Positions 45,700-58,230 of a stretch of DNA of 64,000 nucleotides are shown here, one piece after another. The notes under the pieces were generated by a model, which was given only the letters and a program-made list of their open reading frames with translations, did no database searches and was not told the origin of the DNA. The position numbers and the translations under genes are program-made. This DNA comes from Tigriopus japonicus (lineage: Eukaryota; Arthropoda; Copepoda; Harpacticoida; Harpacticidae), in contig CM021313.1 in the NCBI GenBank assembly GCA_010645155.1, positions 4,643,542 to 4,707,541 of the forward strand, read 5' to 3'. Within the stretch, counting starts at the first letter, position 1; every line of letters starts with the position of its first letter.

Positions 45700-46650
45700 T
45701 ACTTCTTGCTTCTAAAACTATTGTTTTCGTATCTTCTTGGTACTATTTAGTTGATGTTTGAATTGCTTTTCTCAAAATGTTCTAAACTTCAACAAAGACG
45801 TCAAAATTCCTGTTTTTCTTTGCCTCCTCCTTTGAATTGGTTTCACAAAAATATGTCCGTTGGGTTGAGCTTTGAAAAGAAAGGAACACGATCTTGGCGT
45901 CATGCCTTTTTCCAATTTGGAGATTTGAGGATGGTGAAAACTGACACCATCTTGGCTTCACAAAACAAAATAATTGATAAATAAAGTCGCAACTAAACTT
46001 CATATTGTTTTTTAGAGGCTAAAGCATGAGACCTCATAAGGTTCCCATGGCTAAGGCAATATTTTTTTATTCACAAATATTTTCTTTGCCCAATTTCAAG
46101 CGGCGCACCCTGTATTTTTAGATAGTTCTGAGTAAGCCTCTTATTCTGAGACCCATCATGTGGGACGTCTCTCACTTCATTCAGGGCCACCAAATAGTAG
46201 CTTAAAACCAAAGTGGATTGTGAGCCTGATTCTTGTCATACATATTAACAATTGGGACAAAAATCCAAATATAGGTTAGCAGAAAAAACACAATAATGAA
46301 ATCTGCATTTTCGAGAATATTTGAAATAATATGTCTGTTAAGTTTGTTAACCAAGTCCGACTCAAGAAGAGTCCATATATTATTTTTGACAAAAGCCGAA
46401 CTTTTTGCTTCAGGACAGCAGGAAAAAAGTATCACTTTTAAGGTCGTTTTAAACCTTACGATGTTGTAAAGTGAGAAGTTTTTAGTAAATAAATCAGTTC
46501 AGGGCCATAAATAAAACCGGTCAGGTCAAGAGATTTCGTAGTTTTACCCATTATCCCGTTGCAAAACTGAAAGACCGCATAATCGATCCAATCTCTTTCA
46601 TGGGGTCTTTCATTGTTCAATTTGTTGCCCATTATTCTTCGTCCGGAATA
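45700..46650. other. Intergenic DNA, no gene seen
   Basis: Short frames on both strands have no recognisable domain or splice context. Confidence 0.45.
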
Positions 46651-46654
46651 TGTA

Positions 46655-46838
46655 GGAGCTGATCCTCTAACACCTTTAAAAGCAAGGATTGATAAATTTT
46701 CAAAAACTATTCCTGATCTGCCAACAGTAACTACTCGTTGGAAGATCAAATTTCGTATAATTGTTCATTGTATGAATTATATCAATGATTCATTTGTTTA
46801 CAGGGAATCGCTCCTTGTAGCGGTAGTAAAAAATCCGC
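46655..46838 (+). mobile_element. 5'-truncated LINE 3' end
   Basis: Same C-terminal coding stretch (GADPLTPLKARIDKF) and the same TAGCGGTAGTAAAAAATCCGC-type tail as the copy at 32324-32535, with small deletions. Confidence 0.72.
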
Positions 46839-46981
46839 AACCACATAAAAATCTGCACCCTTCCTTTCTTTAAAACAATCAATTAAAACGACGTGAACCG
46901 AATAATAAAAAATTGTCAAAATTGTGTAATTTTTTGTGTAAAAAAATTGTGATTTGTCATCGTTTATTATTGAACATTCTC

Positions 46982-46987
46982 TTTATT
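46982..46987 (-). terminator. Polyadenylation signal of PRPF38A
   Basis: AATAAA on the minus strand, 47 bases after the PRPF38A stop codon. Confidence 0.6.
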
Positions 46988-47034
46988 TGGTTGTTGCCTC
47001 ATGTATATAGGCACTTGTAATACCGTTATTCCAC

Positions 47035-49576
47035 TCATTTAAGAGGAGCCAATCCCAATGAGGCCCTCAATTTGTTTGTTTCCTCTACCGACATCTCATC
47101 CTTACTTCCTCCCTTTCCTCCATTTCGTTCTCGAGGATCTCGTTGATCTCTTCGATGGCGATCCCGGGATCGATCTCGTCCATCTCGTCTCGAATTCTCC
47201 CGATCTCGATCCCGGGATCGATGTCGGGGTCTGCGCTCTCTGGATCGGGATCGGGATCTCCGTCGTTTTCGATCTCGATCTCGACTTCCACTCCGACCGC
47301 GCCGATGATCTCGACGTTTGCGGTGCTCGCGATTCGAATCGCGATTCTCTTGAGGCTTGACTCGTTCGGGAGGAGCCTCTCCTTCTTCCTCTTCCGAACT
47401 CGATTCTTCCGCGTCTTCGAGATCGTCTTCTAGAACGGAAACTCGGGGTTCCAATTCGTTCATCTCTTCCAGGATGTGTCGCTTTTGAATTCGAGGCATG
47501 ATGACATCGCAGACTCGCTCATCTCGCAGAAGACTGTCAATTAATTCGTCCATGTGTGACAATTCAAATTCTAGAATAGCAAAACTTATTTCTAGTTAAG
47601 GGCCGGCTTTGAAACCCTTAAAAGTTGTGTGTTCTTTTTAAAACAAAAGCGATATCAATTTTAGATATGATAAAGTGGGTGATTTTTGTACAGTGTGTCC
47701 CATAAAAAAATGCGAAAGTTTTAAAGATTTATTTAAGGGCAGCTTTAATCATTATTTTTACTATTTTAGGCCTTGTGTGTAATCGTTTGACTGTATACTT
47801 TGAGATGATGTAAATAAAATAGTGGGTTGTGAGTAAGAAATTTAAGAAAAATGGATGTAAAGGAGGGTGTGACTGGTTTGCTGTGCGCCCAAACACCCGT
47901 GTAACTAATTCCAACGATTGTGGGATCCCACCTGGCTACCGTTTCATGTATCCAACGTTCACTCCTTGATGGAATACGTCCACGGAAGCCAGAAAAGGGT
48001 CGTCCACGGTCCGCTTGCCTACCAACGGTCATTAGATTAGTGAAATAGAAAATGAGGCAAAATCCTATGAAATCGATCCAAAAAGTGACAAAGAAAGCCA
48101 ATATTTAAAAAACTACAAAGCAACAGTTGCACTTGACCAACAGTTCAAGTCATTTTTGACCAATTTCTACACAGTAATTTATAAAATATCGGCTTCATTG
48201 ACCAATTTCCGGATTGATCTCAAATGCGGGATTTTGCCTAATTCTGTCCCACCGGTCTGATGGCCTTGGGTGCAAGATCAGACCGTGGATGGCCACTTCC
48301 CGGCTTCCTTGGACGTGGTACATCAAGGAGTGAATGTTGGATTCAGTAAACGGTAGCTTGGTTGCATCCCACAATTTTTGTTTGATTTTGTTTTACGAGT
48401 TTTTGGGCAAGCAGCAAAACATTCTCATCCTCCTTTCATATATTTATCTCATATTTTTAAATTGGAAACCACTTTTTTGTTCACACCATCTCAGAATAAA
48501 TATTCAAATGATGACAAACAAGTATTAAGACAGCAAAAATAATGATTAATGCTATCCAAAAACTATTCTTAAAAGTTTCGCACTTTTTTATGGGACATAC
48601 TGTACAACAACTGAAGTTTTGCCGTGATTTCATGTAACAAAAATAGGGTGCATGAGAAATTTTATCGCAATACTTTTGCTTCTCAGACAACTGGGCCTAT
48701 GAAGATGTGCCCGTTAAAAGACACATATACTATTTGGCTATGCATAAAAAACACAAGATTTCAATTCAATTTTCAAAAAAGGTTCATTAAAGCTTTTGCC
48801 ATGGTTGTCTTACAAAACAAAAGACAACATTTTGCCGTTTAATAAAAAACCCTGCAATTTCCCAAAACATTGAAACGGTTCGTTTTCCGCGGTAAAGTAC
48901 TAAACGTAAATGATATTTTTTAAGAAAATCCGGGCCAAGGATTCGAAAAACGGCCCTCATGATGCGATTGTTACGGCACTAGGAACCAAATTTAGTTTCA
49001 AAGATTTGCTCCTATTTTGTTTTGAAAATCTTGGGCCAAGAATGATCAGTTTTTTACTTGCTTATTAAAGGTTATGTGGATGGATTAGATCTTAGTTATA
49101 CTTACTTCCATCTCTTCTCTGCATTCGAATCTTTCGGTAGTCGTTCAAGAGAGGTTCCAGATATTTGTAACAATCTAAAGCTGTGCCCGTGAGTCTCAAA
49201 TAGAAAGCTCCTAAAGCTCGGACGTATTTAAAGTCTTCATTCTTAATAAACTCGATAATAATATCCTTCTCCGGTTGGATTTGCAACATCTTGAGGGTTA
49301 AACAGAGAAATGGCGAAGGTTTGATGTTTCCCGCATACACCCCAGCCACATAACGAAGCTCCATGGCTTTGTCCACCAACAATTCGGCTAAAATCAAAGA
49401 AATATCTGCACAACAGCCCTTATACAACAAATCGAAGTTGTCTTACCAGAGAGCGCAAAGCATTCTTCCTTCCAATATTTGCAATCGTAGATGCGAGATC
49501 GGATAATCTTCTCAATCAGATACTGGGGATTGGTACCTTTGATGGTGTGAGCATCTTTGACTGTTCTATTCGCCAT
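47035..49576 (-). CDS. PRPF38A: Pre-mRNA-splicing factor 38A
   Basis: Three minus-strand exons join in phase: 49576-49447, 49387-49106 and 47570-47035, giving 315 residues (human 312). Residues 1-180 are the PRP38 fold and are nearly identical to the animal protein (MANRTVKDAH, GTNPQYLIEKIIRSRIY, MLQIQPEKDIIIEFIKNED). Next is an acidic stretch (EESSSEEEEGE) and then a long Arg/Ser/Asp/Glu-rich RS-like tail. Role: component of the spliceosome, needed at the transition from the precatalytic to the activated B complex, in the nucleus. A 912-bp TA-flanked fold-back transposon sits in intron 2. The gene is divergent from PAM16, with about 700 bases between the start codons, so a shared promoter region is possible. 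Confidence 0.96.
47691..48602. mobile_element. TA-flanked fold-back element (Tc1/mariner-like) in PRPF38A intron 2
   Basis: The terminus CAGTGTGTCCCATAAAAAA at 47691 has a diverged inverse at 48584-48602 (TTTTTTATGGGACATACTG). Both ends abut TA (47689-47690 and 48603-48604). The inverted repeats are long, about 330 bases each, including AATCATTATTTTT, ACTCCTTGATG and TGTGGGAT blocks on both sides. No intact transposase frame is present. Confidence 0.8.
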
Positions 49577-50274
49577 CCTTCATCAATCCGAAGGCCAAAT
49601 CGATTACACTTCTTCAAAATAGCCTAACGTCGGTAAAGTTATTATTCCACAAAATCAGCTGACAGGGTGTCCAATGATAATCCTTAAAACAAATAAGAGA
49701 GAAACGTCATCTTGGCGCTATCGTCAACGGATAAAACCTGAAGCTTCATACAACCCCAACAAAACTAGAAGATCTAAGCAAAAAAAATCGGCCAATTTGA
49801 ACTTTTGCCAAAACAAATATGAATAGAAGGGTAAGATCTAAATTTGTTTTGTGTTCTAATTTTCAGAGCTATTTCAACCAAACTGAAGCTTGTCGAACCT
49901 ATAGCTAAGTTCAATTTCATTAAACATGAACTTCTTGGTTTACTATGATCTTGAAAGCTTTTAGATTTGGCCGCATTTGCTAGCGCCACGAAGACGTTTC
50001 TTTTCTAAGAGTTTCTTTATGAAAATAATTTCATATACAGATTTTTCAATCAATCTCAGCGTTTTCAGTGATTGTTTAATGATTTCCAAGATAGTCCTAA
50101 GACTTTAACTAAAGTAATAAACAAGTTTTACATTTAGTTTGTAGGAATGCACAAGATTGGGGCACGCTTCAACGTTTTGGCATGGTTGCCTCATGAACTT
50201 TTGTTGTTCTTACTCAAGAAGACACAATATAGTCAGTTGAAGATTAAAGGTTCTTCAAGTTCTAAGGAATCATC
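49577..50274. other. Divergent intergenic region between PRPF38A and PAM16
   Basis: About 700 bases separating two head-to-head start codons. No TATA box stands out on either side, as is common for housekeeping genes. Confidence 0.5.
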
Positions 50275-50722
50275 ATGGCCAAACATTTGGCACAGTTGAT
50301 CATTGCGGGTGCTCAAGTTGTGGGCAAGGCCTTTGTTTCGGCTGTTCGCCAAGAAATCCGCATGAGTCAGGAAGCTGCCAAGCGACATGCCACTAAAAGT
50401 AATCAGGAACGGTTTCATGGAAATATTACAGTTTTAAATATACGTGTTCTATGTTATAGATACAAGTGCCAGTGCGGCCGAGACGACAAGATCGGGCATT
50501 TCTTTAGATGAGGCCATGGAGATCTTGAATGTGGATCACTTGAAGGATGTGGAAACCATTCATAAGAACTATGAGCACTTGTTTAACGTGAATGACAAAG
50601 CTAAAGGAGGCTCGTTTTACCTCCAATCCAAGGTGGTTCGAGCCAAAGAACGGGTGGATCAAGAGATACAGTTACAAGGGAAAGTACAGGGCGAAGAAAG
50701 CCAGAAACAAGACTCCAGATGA
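50275..50722 (+). CDS. PAM16: Mitochondrial import motor subunit TIM16/PAM16 (Magmas)
   Basis: Two exons, 50275-50398 and 50460-50722, join in phase to give 128 residues (human 125). The N-terminal [20 protein letters not shown] is the membrane-associating segment of the family. The J-like domain shows [19 protein letters not shown] and [13 protein letters not shown], the family signature, and lacks the HPD motif of true J-proteins. Role: it binds PAM18 at the inner face of the TIM23 channel and restrains its stimulation of mitochondrial Hsp70 during protein import. The codon at the splice junction (A/AT) gives Asn. A polyadenylation signal lies at 50930-50935. Confidence 0.95.
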
Positions 50723-50935
50723 GATCTGGAGATCCGGAATGGATTGATTGGTGGAAGCAAAACTTCGGGCTGTGATCAACTGTTTGACGATGTTAGATTG
50801 CCAGTTAGATAATGTTGAGGATGATAATGATAATAAGTATAATGATGTATACAAATGTAGCGAAGAATTGGAGGTCTGGTCCCTCAGGTTGTCTTGTTTG
50901 AGGGATTCGGACTTCAATGATGACATTAGAATAAA

Positions 50936-52150
50936 CCATGGTATGTTCTGACGAATGTGGATAAGCCTTTTTTCCCGATTACATGCTTACATAACCATGT
51001 TACATGTATATTAAAAAGTCTATGAAAGTAACTTGTTGTGGTAAGTGGCAAAAATTGGTTTCATAGCTTTTAATTTTAGCAATTTTGGTAATTGTTGATG
51101 GCTAAGCATGTAATTTTCCATTAGTTTTTGTTCCTCAGAGCCCGGCATTTCAATCGTTTGGATTTTAGAACAGTAAACACCAACATCAATTCTTGAGCTG
51201 CTATAAAATCTTAATACTAATCACAGTCTGCACCTCCCAAACGACTTCAGTTTTCTTTTTCAGTCTTGCAATCTTTAGAAAATCATTATGGTTTGGTACT
51301 TTTACCGAAATATTGAGTATTGCAAAATGAAGATGCACATTGGGTTAAAATTGCGCATTTTTTCAGTGCCTAAGCTTCTTGTAAATTTTCTTTTCCGAAG
51401 TCCAGGTTGATTGGAATTGTGTTAAATGAATTCGGCTTCAGGGGGATAATTTTGGGAGGGATTCTCTCTAAAACTGCTGGAAAGACAGTGGAACCATTTT
51501 TTCTTCATTTCACATTCTAAATCTGAAAGGCTTACAATATTCTCTTGTGGTTGCATCATCCAAAAACGTCTTGGTGTCAAATCTGAGGTGGCGCCAGGAT
51601 GGCCAGATTTTTTGGAGCGACGATGACACCTGAAGTCAAATTAATGTTAGAAAAATGCTAATTGGCAAATGGAAAATGTTAGAGAATGCTTATTTTTGAA
51701 ATACAAGTAAGGAGCTGTATAGTACCTGGTATGAAATCAGTAGATGCTGGAATCTACATATTTATTTTAATTTTTGAGACTGACACAAAATGTATATACT
51801 ATACTATTTAATGAAACGAGTTGAAATTATTGGAATTGAAAATTTCTGATGTGAAATAAATCATCAATGGAAAATAAAAATTTTGGTTAAGAGCCCCTTG
51901 TGGTCTGAATTTCCATTTCTTACTGAAACAATGATTGCATTAATCCAATTTTAAAATCTTTTTCATAATGGGGGTTATAGTAACACCACTTTATTTACAC
52001 ATATCTAAACTTATCTTTCCGCTCCCAAGACATAACCCTAACACCCAATGGAGGATGGTGAGTTCCAATATGTTATCGGGGCAATGAGCACGTTGTAGCC
52101 AAGTCCTAACCAGGTTTGTGGGAAATATTATGCTCTGATCATTCAACGGT
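50936..52150. other. Intergenic DNA, no gene seen
   Basis: AT-rich sequence between PAM16 and a MITE. No conserved frame or RNA gene. Confidence 0.5.
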
Positions 52151-52161
52151 TTTGTTTAGAT

Positions 52162-52413
52162 CAAGGGCAAGCAGCAACCAATGGGCCACGGCCCAAATGT
52201 AGGCCCAAGGGTGGTCATTGGTGGGCCCGGGAGCTATAGGGAAGTCCAAAACAGTAAGCCCGCGAGCCATCCATAGTACTGTGCTCGTGGGCCCTAAGCT
52301 CTTTGATCGTTACTTTCTGGGCCCCTGAACCAAACAACGTCCGTTGGATGGGCCCCTGACAACATGTAATCAAACTTGGTGGGCCCTGACCCAAAAGTGG
52401 TTGCCGACCCCTG
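52162..52413. mobile_element. hAT-like MITE with CAGGGGTCGGCAACC-type end
   Basis: The right end is the complement of CAGGGGTCGGCAACCA, a terminus widely seen in animal hAT elements. The left end is a diverged inverse (CAAGGGCAAGCAGCAACCA). The flanking 8-mers GTTTAGAT (52154-52161) and GTTTAGAC (52414-52421) differ at one base. The interior has several GGGCCC motifs. Length 252 bp. Confidence 0.75.
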
Positions 52414-52702
52414 GTTTAGACGATGGTTTCAATGGAAACGATAATTTGGGTTATTCAATTTTCTTCCATGGTTATTTATTGATATAATTTAAACTGAAGA
52501 TATTTTTGACTTCATCAAGTGAGGAGGTTAGAAAAAGAGTTACAAAATCAAGAAAATCCATATTTTAACTTATTTCTAAGAACTGGCCAAAGGTCGAAAA
52601 AAAGCCAAATAAGTGTTTCCTTTCTACGAACATATTTAGCAGTTTCCCGACTGCTCTACTGAAGTACTAAATTGGCTTCATACTGATTTGAAAATTGTAT
52701 TT

Positions 52703-52705
<3 letters not shown>

Positions 52706-52734
<29 letters not shown>
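52706..52734. repeat. AAAT microsatellite
   Basis: Seven consecutive AAAT units. Confidence 0.9.
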
Positions 52735-53263
52735 TAGATCCATTGTTCAAAATGAAGGAATATTACGAGAAAAATGTCTTCCTAACATTTGAATCCCGAA
52801 AATTTTCGGAAGCTGAAGTGAGGAAGACGCTAAGAAGCTTAAAATACATATGTATGCTTAAATATATAATACATGACCTTCAGAGATATACATAGGTAAA
52901 CATACAGAAGATCCTTCATTTACAAATGTCGTTTGTTTGCTTAAGAAAAGGCGGAAAAATTATGTCACACCAAATTTAATGACCTCAGAGACAATGCCTT
53001 TAGTATAAAAGATTCTTTGAGTCATTTTGAGACTAGGTTTTGTGGCAAAAGACTTGTGGGATCGGCTCAATACTTTCCGATCTAATGAAACGGAATGTTA
53101 TGATTTGGTCACGCCACCTCTTTCTCAGTCGTTTAACGTTTACAGAACCGCTGTTGATACTAGTAGTGCACCAATCCCAACAACTCCCAGAAAGAATACA
53201 AACATACCATGTACAAAAGTGAACCGACAAGATAACCAACCAATCTTAGCTCATCCAAAGACC

Positions 53264-55147
53264 ATGGCGGAATCCGATCAACGGGTAGCATCCGGCTCTC
53301 GACCCCTGCTGCCAGAAACTGAAGGTTTGGCCAAGACCGTGGCTTCCCACTACAATAACATTGAGGAACGCGGAGCTCAATTCCGCAAAGAGAGTCCCAT
53401 ATATTATATGCGCAATCTGAACAACTGGATCAAAAGCCAATTGATTAATCAGTATACGCGGAAGATTGAGCTCAAGAAACGGGAGAAAGGCGAATCTCCG
53501 GGGATTACAGTTCTGGATTTGGGTTGTGGCAAAGGCGGCGATTTGCTCAAGTGGCAAAAAGCCCGAGTGGATCACGTGGTTTGCTGTGATATCGCGGGAT
53601 TATCCGTGGAACAATGCCAAGATCGATACGAGCAAAACAGGCGCAGGTTCGACACATTTCATGTAATTTATGGTTTTTGCCATTGATGGGTCTCATTGAA
53701 GACAGGATGAGTAGATTTCAATCGGAGTAATCGGTGCAGAGACCATCGTTTTAACAAACTATAATAATAGCACATTGTTTGAAAACCGTTCGAAACGACC
53801 TTATCTAGAGACCTTCAAATCATTGAAAGAGTGTTGTTTAAGTTTACATTGAATGAATTGGAAAAGCTGAAGAAGTTATGCTTAGTGCTTGAAATTTGAT
53901 TTTTGTTTTTTCAACTCTGAATAATTTTTCACATCCAAACCAGATTTTATTATAGAAACCCTCTGGTCAGTAGATGTGTAAGAATTATACCTTATAGTTT
54001 TTAATGCTTCTTTTGGTTAAAAAGTTTTTTTTCCGTTTTTGCCATTTTCGATGGATTTAATGTAGAATGTACATTTGGACTGGGCTGTAAGAATTATGCT
54101 TTTTTAACTATAATTCTTTCTTTTGGTTAAGAAGTTTTTTTCCGTTTTTTTGCCATTTTCAATAAATTTAATGTAGAATGTACTAGACTAAAGAAACTAA
54201 AGGACTAGCCAAAAGAAAATGAAATATTAGGAACATTTTCGTGTCTCAAGTAGCATTAGGAAAAAATGCAACTTTTAGAAACAAATGATAAGGCTTTTGC
54301 TCAGTACTAACACCGTTACTTAGGTTTTTACTTTGAAATGTACACCAAATCAAGATATTATCTTAGTAGTAAAACCTACTCTATTTTTGATCTGGGTTTC
54401 AGAAACCGCCACATTTACTCAGCCGAGTTCCATACAACGGATTGTACGCGGGATCGCTTAATTGAAGTCTATGAAGAACAGGACACTTATTTCGATTTGG
54501 TCAGTTGTCAGTTTGCTTTTCATTACTGCTTTGAGAGTCTCCCGCAAGCCGAACGAATGCTTCAAAACGCGGCTGAACGCCTCAAAAAAGGTGGTTTCTT
54601 CATTGGAACCACTCCGGATGCCAATGATATCGTCAATCGAGCGCGAGAATTGGGCCAAAAGATCAAGAACGACCATGGGAAAGAGGTGATTCGTTTCGGT
54701 AACGACATCTTTTCCATTGAAGTACCCACGGAGTGGTACGATCAGTCCCATCAGATCCCAATCTTTGGCGCCAAATACGATTTCCACCTAGAAGGTGTGG
54801 TGGACTGTCCCGAGTTCTTGGTTCATTTCCCTACGTTGACCAAACTGGCCGAGAAATTTGGCCTGATTTTGGTGGCCAAACGAAGATTCGCCAATTATTT
54901 CCAAGAGTGCAAAAAAACAGACATGGAAGGAGAGCGACTTTTGAGCAAGATGAAGGCTTTGGAATCGTTTCCTGGACATGAAGAGCTCTCGGAAGAGAAG
55001 AGGAGCAATTATCAGCATGCCATTGATGCCTGTCAAAAGCTCAAGGAAGAACAGAACGAAACGCGATCTCCTATAATTGGCACACTCTCTCGAATGGAAT
55101 GGGAAGCAGCCTCTATATATGTCATTTTTGCTTTCATGAAGATCTAA
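53264..55147 (+). CDS. RNMT: mRNA cap guanine-N7 methyltransferase
   Basis: Two exons, 53264-53646 and 54403-55147, join in phase to give 375 residues; human is 476 with a longer N-terminal arm. The AdoMet-binding motif VLDLGCGKGGDLLKW is at 83-97. Further signatures are NLNNWIKSQLI, SCQFAFHYCFES, GGFFIGTTPDAN, YDFHLEGVVDCPEFLVHFP and a C-terminal EWEAASIYVIFAF. Reaction: transfers methyl from S-adenosylmethionine to N7 of the guanosine cap of nascent mRNA, in the nucleus. The chosen ATG is the first in frame: the frame is open upstream to about 53027 but holds no ATG, so an upstream exon is possible. The donor at 53647 (AG/GTTCGA) is weak, but it is the one that keeps frame with exon 2. An ATTAAA signal follows at 55157. 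Confidence 0.95.
53978..54183 (+). repeat. 97-bp tandem duplication in RNMT intron 1
   Basis: Two direct copies, 53978-54074 and 54087-54183, share GTAAGAATTAT, TTCTTTTGGTTAA and TAATGTAGAATGTAC at the same offsets, with a few substitutions. Confidence 0.8.
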
Positions 55148-55162
55148 GTCTCTCGCATTAAA

Positions 55163-57940
55163 ACTCGCTCATATTTGGAGTTGGTCTCATTGGTTTCTCA
55201 GACATTAGGCAGGTTCAATATTTATTTTTTGATTTTTCCCCTTTACTAAGGTCTTTGAGAATATTCTACAGCACGGTGATTTTGCTTGTTTGGTTCGCTA
55301 AAAACTTATCTTTTTGGACTCGATCAAATTGTTGGTCACTTAAAAAGAATGCCTTGATATCTGATGACAATTCGTAAAAAAGGCGAATATTTTTCTGAGT
55401 GATAAATGTACTAATTTCGAATAGCTTTTGGTGTACCAATCAAATTCTGAAAACATTTGACTTTAGAAAACGGTTTTACGGGTAAATTTGTTGTCAGCTT
55501 CAGTTACTTCTCGAGAAAAGGAACTTATTCCAAATCTTCATTGAAAATGAAAAATTCGTCACTTCCAGATTCCTATGGAAAAAGGAATTTTTGTTGGTCA
55601 ATTTGCCCTCAACGAGTCCTCCTTGGTCCATATATATTTAAGAAAATTTCATTTTTGGTTTTGGTTTTGTTTTTATCATAATATTTCCGTGAAAAATGGA
55701 AATCTGTCAAAAAAAGGCAGTTTCATTTTTTACAAAGTTCAAAGGCCTAAAAAACTCCGGTGCCAAAACAAAACCACCTCACTTGTTCTTAATGACACGA
55801 TTTTTTTGTTACAAATAGGGTGAAAATGAATAGGATTTCAGAAAATTACTTGGCCAAAGATCAAAAGGGAGCTTTTAATTTTGCAACGAAAGTATTTTCA
55901 TTGCGCATATCTTGGCGCTTGCGTTTCTAAATTGAACCAAAATTTAATCCTTTAGTTGCTTGAAAATTTGTTGCAAATGCTTTATCGTTTTTTGATGAAA
56001 GGTAGCACATTTTTTGAGGACGTTAGTTAATTTTTATGAATTTAAAGGTCCTCTTTAAATTATATTTTTCTACAACCATAGATTGCACCATCAGTTTTCC
56101 AAGACCCCGTGTCATTTACTGAACTAACAGTGGTGTATCTCCCCATTTTAAAGTCTTTTATATCCATTGACCAAATCTTGCCACATTAAAAAGTGCCACA
56201 TTTTGCAAAACTTAAAAAAATCGTTAACGTTTGGTCACGTTTATCTCACAAGCTAGTTCATAAACAAAATACAAAGATGAGAATACATAAACAGGGCTGC
56301 CAAAAAGAATAAGCAATGATCAAGGTGACTTGCTGCATGAATGATTTCAGTAATTTTGGGAATAAAAAACTTATTGATATTTACGATGTAATATAAAGCT
56401 ATATTGAAAGAAAGAATGACCATGAAATATTTGATCTAATTCTTGAAGAGAACTTCAAAAGAGCTCTTGTCAGGAATTTCATTTGGATTTGGTCATCTAG
56501 CCTAATAGATTTTCCAGATGAAATTGATAATATTTTTTGGGGCATTTTACATAATATTGAAAGTTGCTTCCAAATTTTATTACTTAAAATAAATTTAAGC
56601 AAAAACATTCAACAAAAACAGAAAAGCGACTAGAAAATGAGGCAAAAAATCATTTAAAAAGAGGGCTAGATAAGATGTTTATTCTTCATTGATTATTTTC
56701 ACTTTAGACTCTTAACATAGTGTGTAAAGAGTATTGGAGTACGAACGGTCAAAAAATAAAAATGAAATTGAAAAGTCGCACTGTAAAAAGAGAAGTTCAG
56801 TTTATATGAGAGTATTTTTACCTTTGCAATCCCGACAAGTCAGTTGTAGAAATGTCCACTCATCCGTTTTCTTGCGTGCAGATTTTTTTTTAGCGCTTCT
56901 AGAAAAAAACCTCCCCCTTTCTCTCCCTGAAGAATGCATTTCTTCCATCTAATACAGTTTCTCTCATATGACCTCATTTAGAAAGCCATTTCTGAAATTA
57001 TTTCAAAAGGCGTCGAGGTCTCAATTCAAAAGGCGACAAAGGGCTTTATTTCTTTGGTAACAAGTGCGTTCCAGATCAAGATCTGAAAGTCATGGCAACA
57101 CTGGTTGAGCAGTGTACATATTTCAGCGTTTTTCCATGTGTGTTCGTTCCTCGGTTCCTCCCCTCCACAATCCACCCACATGAAGTACATTTAAGTTGCA
57201 AGGAGAATGCAGGTTCAGGGGGAGAAAGATCCACTCACTCTTTCACCCCAGATCTCGGTAATTATTAGAGACCGGATCAAATAGTGGGACCAACGATAGT
57301 GTGGTATTATTTTTCTAAAGTGAACATTGATTGAGCCATTGAGCTCAACTTGGAACCTATTTTTCTGTTCCTAACTAAATAGAAAATTGGGTAATCTTTA
57401 CGATTGATTTCAATGCCGTTTCATTGCAACAAATTCCGATTTTTTTTGCTTTAAATACAAATTGCAATCAAATCTAGCGTCAAGAATAAAACAAATGAAG
57501 CTAGTTTCAATTTGAATATGTGCCGAAAATTGCCTGCCAGCACTTTGAAATCAAATTGACTTTAAAGAAAATTTCCCTTAAAACCTTTGTACAATACCAA
57601 TAATTTTTTTAGTCCTACCAATACCGTTCACTTTTTACCTTATGATGTTGGATCCTAGACTTATGTCGGTTACTTATGAGATTGTGTTAATTACAATTTA
57701 AGTAAAGTTAAAATCAAATCGCTATTTTATTTATGCCATAACATCTTTATACTGTCATCAAAATGACCCTAAAAATTTGACGGGTTTTTAACTTTTCGGT
57801 CATCATTATTATGAAAACATAATCAAAATCGAAGAGCACTATTTGATCGCGGCATTTTGTTTATTGAAACATTGCAAATTGCAGTGCCCAAATTGTGATG
57901 GAAAACTCTTTGAGTTTAAATGAAACTGATTATTATCCCA
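55163..57940. other. Intergenic AT-rich DNA, no gene seen
   Basis: Frames of 60-80 codons near 55457-55823 and 56399-56952 show no domain or splice context. Confidence 0.5.
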
Positions 57941-57951
57941 GTGTCATTTTA

Positions 57952-58230
57952 TAGTGATGGACAGAAAGAGTTCTTAACCGAAACCTAACTTTCGGCCGAA
58001 TTTAGATGACTACAAAATCATATAAATGTAAAATTTACTTTAAAAAATTGAATTGCTCATGTATTCGATGTTGGGCAATTGTGAATTTAAAGAAGTCAGA
58101 AACTTATGTTTCAATGTTTCAGAGGTTCATGTACAATTTTTTTTATCATTTGAACTCTATCCTTTATAGCGCACATCTGCTTTCGGTTTCGGAACCGAAA
58201 AAACCGAAACCGAAATTTCGTCCATCACTA
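57952..58230. mobile_element. hAT-like MITE, same family as 34265-34599
   Basis: The ends are TAGTGATGGAC and GTCCATCACTA, perfect inverted repeats. Flanking 8-mers are TCATTTTA (57944-57951) and GCATTTTA (58231-58238), one mismatch. The interior has CCGAAACCGAAA and CTTTCGGTTTCGG motifs, as in the Fer3 intron copy. Confidence 0.85.

Noticed and set aside
47058..47433. Alternative frames across the PRPF38A tail, including Asp/Glu/Pro repeats
   Set aside because: Shadow frames of the Arg/Ser/Asp codon repeats. The PRPF38A frame is supported by homology and splicing.
53027..53263. Upstream extension of the RNMT frame by 79 codons
   Set aside because: The frame is open but contains no ATG; its first codon is TTG. 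The first ATG at 53264 starts a sensible N-terminus.
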